A stretch of 64,000 nucleotides of DNA from Capsicum annuum (lineage: Eukaryota; Streptophyta; Magnoliopsida; Solanales; Solanaceae), in NCBI RefSeq assembly GCF_002878395.1, contig NC_061114.1, positions 140,862,776 to 140,926,775 on the forward strand, given 5' to 3'. A model generated the notes under the pieces. The model made no database searches. It was given only the letters and a program-made list of their open reading frames with translations, and was not told the origin of the DNA. Positions 60,166-64,000 of this stretch are shown in pieces (the stretch's first letter is position 1; each line of letters begins with the position of its first letter). The position numbers and the translations under genes are program-made.

Positions 60166-60600
60166 ACAAGTATTGGCCTAAGGTGGGCTGAAGAGGCCCA
60201 CTCATAATCCCCAAAGTCCATTATAAGAAAAATTCTACCCCAAACTCGGCTTAGGTATCTTAATCCACTTTTATATGTTAAACAAGCCTTAATTAGCCCT
60301 AAGAAAGAAATTCTACCTAAAGCATGAACAACGCAATCAATTAAGCCTAAATTAGGGTTTCAATATAGCCTAAACAGTCCAATTACCTAATATTTGACAA
60401 TAATACATACAATACCTAAATCCCATTTCAAGTCTAGCCTAATATCATAAGTATACTATGAAACAGCTCGATCTATGAGGAAGGTAGCCTACTTGGACGC
60501 TGAAGAAAAGCCCAAGGAATTCGCTAAACCATCAATTTCCCCTTTGGAGAAACTTCTGCGAGATGCCACGATTTAAAAATCACAATCTACTCATCCAAGC
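60166..60600 (-). repeat. Gypsy family C LTR, copy 3, right half (truncated)
   Basis: It resumes the LTR broken at 49062: TATTGGCC...GGGC...GGCCCAC matches 21815-21850, and TCTACTCATC near 60590 matches 22255. It then ends abruptly at element D sequence. The remaining ~1.1 kb of the LTR is missing. Confidence 0.65.
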
Positions 60601-62068
60601 TCCAAACTTAGAATTTTTTTGAAATTATTCTATATTTCAGGCATGTTGCTCAGACCTAATTTGTATTTTTACATTGTGGCATCTATTTTATCAATATCAT
60701 GCGTTTTAATTGACCGATTTTAAATTGGGTTGAGTGGTTTTGATTGTGATTACTTGAATTTCTTTTCCTATTGTTTAAATAGATTATTCATTCATTAATT
60801 GATGGTTTTGGGACTTAATTGGAGAATTGTTTTAATGGTTGGATAGGGGTTCATGGGTTTCCCTAAATTGGAGAATTTTTTGCATGATAATGGAATTAAC
60901 CTCAACCCACTTTGTGACTTGATCTTGAATAAGGATATTTGCATGGATCAACTTGTAATTTGAACCCATTGCATTGCATTAAGGTATAAATGAATGAATA
61001 TGGTTTTTGATGGAATTTGTCACCTTGGTTTTGGATTTTAAATTAAACTTGGGAGTTAGTTTAGTTATATAGATTGGTGTAAAAAAATTATATTAGCTTG
61101 CAAGCATATTGGTATGATGATAACATGCTGGTAAATGCCTTAATAAATGACTCCTGGGTTAGTGGTTGGTTTATATATAATCTATTTTAATTTAGGCTTA
61201 AAGGGAATTGTGTAGCTTACTGTGAAGGTGTAGGTCCCAGGGGGACCAACACCAAAAACTACTTTTTCCTGTGTTGGGGGTCTATGTGACCGTGTGTTGG
61301 GTATACATATTATATTATATTTTTAGAGAGATAAAGCCTTTATCTCTTTAGCCTTTCCTCTGTTATTCCTTGGTTTGTGCGGCTAACACACACTGAGGCC
61401 TTTTAAACAAGGAAAACCAGACCCATATAGCTCATAGATGCCTTTAGGACGGGATGAGCTACACAGTTTAGGCTAATTGTTTACACACTTATGTTCATGA
61501 GCCTCATCCCTATCTTTATATCTTATATATATGTATATATATATATATATATTGTGCATGTGGTTTCTTACTGGTTTCTAGAAATGTCATTATTTTTTCA
61601 CTTTCCCCAAGTTATATGCCAGTGCTCATCCCAGTGATGGTCCCTTGACGCTATATCATTTCATGATGTAGGGTCCAAAGGGTTTTCTATTACTATTGTT
61701 CAGCGTTAGATGATTCGGTGCTCTTGTGGATCTGTTGTGAAGTGGTGAGCCTCCATCTTTTGGAAGGCCCTGTCATCTCATTGGTTTCTTTGTTGTCTTA
61801 GTATTTCATTTAGGATTCTATTTGTCAAAGTTAGGGTCTTGTCCTGACTTAGTTGGTACTATGGTTTAGTGGATCTTGTGGAAATATGTGTGTTGGTTAT
61901 TTTTTTGGATCCTTAGAACATTCTTTTGATTAATTATTCTCATTTATATTTTAGTTGACTTTTGCTATTTATAGTAATGTGCTCTTGAGGTAAGGCTAAG
62001 GGGGTTGTCGTTGGCCCACAGTGGGTTTGAGATACCTTTAATGACTAGGCCCAAGTTCAATTCTGACA
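60601..62068 (+). repeat. 5' LTR of element D, 5'-truncated
   Basis: It aligns with the right ~1.45 kb of the element E LTR (GGGTTGAGTGGTTT against GGGTTGAGGGGTTT; GGTCCCAGGGGGACC against GGTCCCCGGGGGACC; TTATATATATGTATATATA). It ends TTCTGACA at 62068, directly before a good primer site. The first ~500 bp of the LTR are missing at the junction with the family C LTR. GTAGGTCCCAGGGGGACCAA near 61231 holds the strong palindrome GGTCCC(AG)GGGGACC. Confidence 0.75.
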
Positions 62069-62072
62069 AGCT

Positions 62073-62090
62073 TGGTATCAGAACCAGGTT
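62073..62090 (+). other. Primer binding site (initiator Met tRNA), element D
   Basis: TGGTATCAGAACCAGGTT differs from the expected TGGTATCAGAGCCAGGTT at one base and lies four bases after the LTR end. It is the best preserved primer site in the window. Confidence 0.9.
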
Positions 62091-62278
62091 TAGGGTCGTT
62101 TGGTGTCCACAAAGCCGTGTCAAGTAGATTCTATTTTATGGGTGTGCAGCGTGCCAAACTTATAGTGGGAGGCAACTAGGAATCCAGGAATGTTTCATTT
62201 TATTGTGTTCTATTTTGGTCCATACAGTCTAGTTGTCGTTAAACTTCTTTGACTCCTGGCTTAGTCGCATTTCAGATC

Positions 62279-63175
62279 ATGCCTCTTCGAAGATTTAAAT
62301 GTCGTAGAATCTCTATCCCACCTAGGAAAAATATGAAGAGGACTCGCCTATTTATATTGTGTAGACTTGGTCTAGGGTCCCTGCTCCTGATAGTACTGCT
62401 CCACGTGGGGTTCCACCAATCCTTATTTATCCTTAGGCTTCCCATGTTGGTGACACTTATGTTAGTAACCTCAGAGAGAGATATAAAATGCAGATTTTTG
62501 TCAGTCTATTCATATACTTTCTTAATTTGTGGCATCGCAGTCTCATCAATCTGATCGTGTTTGTTCTGTTGTTAGTTTATCTGAGGTCACTTGGGTTGGC
62601 TAGTTTATGAGTTTGAATCCCCCAACCTTTACAATCTCTATGGTTGAGGAGGATCCTTATGGATTTATTAATGAGATGGAGAAGATTTTCAAGGTTATGT
62701 ATGCTACTAATTTAGAGGGTATGAAGTTTGCTGCCTATCAGTTGAAAGATGTGAATTACCATTGGTATAAGGAGTGGAAAGCTAGGAGGGGTGATGATGT
62801 TGAGTCAGGAGTGGGATGACTTTTTAGGTGCTTTTCTTTATCGCTTCATTCCTCATGAGTTGAGAAGCTAAGGCTTAAGATTTTGTGAACTTGAAATAGG
62901 GTAAGATGAGTGTTTAAGGAGTTTTCTTTGAAATTTCAACAGTTGTATCGTTATGCTATAGAGTTAATGTCTAATATTAGGTCCAGAATGAGAAAGTTTG
63001 CTTCTGGTTTGTCTCGTGATTTGGTGTTAGAGTGTAAACCTTCTATGTGTAATCATTAGATGTACATCTCCAGTCTAGTGGTTTATATACAACAGGTAGA
63101 GGATGAGAAAAACAAGCAGGTAGAGATGGGAAAAAGGCTGAACAAAAAGTTTAGATATTTAGAGTAGGGTGCAGG
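62279..63175 (+). pseudogene. Gag of Ty3/gypsy element D, degenerate and interrupted by a CACTA element
   Basis: It starts at MPLRRFKCRRISIPPRKN (62279), equivalent to MPPR starts elsewhere. The capsid part (62607-62819) reads LNPPTFTISMVEEDPYGFIN, EMEKIFKVMYATN, FAAYQLKDVNYHWYKEW and the following FLGAFLYRFIPHELREAKA, the retrotransposon gag fold. Frameshifts occur near 62360 and 62815, with stops after LNLK-like and GKMSV blocks. The final part has the YLE-equivalent before GTGCAGG, where CACTACTGG begins at 63176. Everything after this position lies outside the window, beyond the CACTA. Confidence 0.8.
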
Positions 63176-63672
63176 CACTACTGGAAATTGCATCTATGGC
63201 AACGATTTATTTACCATCTACATAGATACCAAAATAGTTCCTAAAGATCTATGGTGATACTTGTAGAACCCGCTATAGCTGATCGTGTTCCAGTAGCTCC
63301 AAAGCGATGGTTGTTTACGATGGTGACCAAAACCATCGCTATATTGGTAACTATTGCACGGCTAATATCTAGAATAGATTGTGACGATTGATATATTTTT
63401 GTAGCTGTTGTAACCCTTCCCTATATACAAGTTATAAGATAGTTATATATATGTTATTGCGACGGTTGATACACTTTTGAGATGGCTACCAACCATCCCT
63501 ACAAAACATTATAGGACAATTGTTTGTAGGCTATTACAACAGTTAAACATGGTTTACAGGAACAGTTATTTTTAGGCTATTGGGACAACTACTTTAGGCT
63601 ATCAAGATAGTTATTTTTAGGCTATTGAAATAGTTATTATTTGATTATCCAACAATACTATATTAAGATATT
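63176..63672 (+). mobile_element. Second CACTA-type element, left end only
   Basis: It begins CACTACTGGAAATTGC with AGG (63173-63175) before it, at the same gag position as the element at 92. It is homologous to 92-585, including subterminal GCGACGGTTGATA repeats. The alignment breaks at 63672 because of the LTR insertion. The right end lies outside the window. Confidence 0.7.
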
Positions 63673-64000
63673 TGTAATTCCTCGAATCTGGCACCTGAAA
63701 TACTACACGGTGCTCATGACCCCTAAGGACCACAAGCTAACCCATGACTGATATTGGTACCTGTATACTACATAATAAACTGAATAATGTGGAAACATAA
63801 ACTCAAAGTCCATAAGGTTGACATAACTGAAGTAAAATATAACGTCTAAATGGGGTATGAAATACCCAAAACAACTAAAATAACTGTCTGAACATAATAG
63901 TCTGGAAAGCCTCTAACTGACGAAACTGTCTGAGTAAGGAGTTGATGGGACATGTCCCCAACTAACTCCAACTAATAAACTAATTACTGAGATAATAAAA
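63673..64000 (-). mobile_element. Family B LTR, third copy, cut by the window edge
   Basis: TGTAATTCCTCGAATCTGGC matches the start of the LTR at 15151 (TGTAACACTCC, AATCTGG), and homology continues through ACACGGTGCTCATGACC, GACCACAAGCTAAC, and GAGTTGATGGGACATG to the edge. ATATT (63668-63672) would be its left target duplication. Confidence 0.75.

Noticed and set aside
59964..60191. 75-codon frame crossing from the element E 3' LTR into the family C LTR
   Set aside because: It spans an insertion junction and corresponds to non-coding LTR sequence in both relatives.

Overview
The window looks like repeat-dominated nuclear DNA from a flowering plant with a large genome. The gag/pol sequences resemble chromodomain Ty3/gypsy elements (Tekay/Del-like) familiar from Solanaceae, so a solanaceous source is my best guess, but this is inference from remembered protein motifs. 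The DNA is AT-rich. I see no intact host gene, tRNA, rRNA or CRISPR array. Nearly all of the window is layered transposable elements in different states of decay.

Layout. (1) 1-21050: a Ty3/gypsy element (A) whose gag is split by a CACTA-type DNA transposon (92-18657). The transposon has matching CACTACTAGAAA ends and an AGA/AGG 3-bp target duplication. It carries a piece of a plant receptor-like cytoplasmic kinase gene (14834-15150, minus) and an unrecognised two-exon coding fragment (2708-3221, minus). Two later insertions sit in it: a non-autonomous gag-only LTR element (TR-GAG type, 3760-12888, perfect CTTAT target duplication) and a solo LTR of family B (15151-17665, GAATC/GAATT). (2) 21067-27707: remnants of a minus-strand gypsy (family C LTRs and a chromodomain fragment), a copia LTR/gag remnant, and a plus-oriented LTR fragment. 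(3) 27708-31094: mostly unassigned, with a possible Tat/Athila-like LTR and a C-rich degenerate repeat. (4) 31095-40487: a structurally complete minus-strand gypsy with two ~2.18-kb LTRs, primer binding site, polypurine tract, all polyprotein domains and a perfect TACCT target duplication, but coding-dead. (5) 40500-43631: a copia gag-protease-integrase remnant. (6) 43632-47436: one LTR plus integrase/chromodomain of another minus-strand gypsy. (7) 47690-60600: a family C LTR split by plus-strand gypsy E (49063-60165, ACAAG target duplication), whose 5' LTR is itself split by a family B LTR. (8) 60600-64000: 5'-truncated gypsy D, with gag interrupted by the same CACTA family at the same gag site as at the left edge. 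That CACTA copy is interrupted in turn by a third family B LTR.

The genes do not form a pathway. The coherent story is order of insertion: gypsy gag, then CACTA inside it, then LTR elements inside the CACTA. The most unusual signal is a family of short hairpins in the TR-GAG LTRs. They share a loop near AGCCTATCTGACGGG but have different, self-complementary stems, and one hairpin keeps its pairing in both LTRs although the stem sequence has changed. All coordinates come from reading by eye. Element ends supported by target duplications are the most secure; the edges of truncated remnants are approximate.
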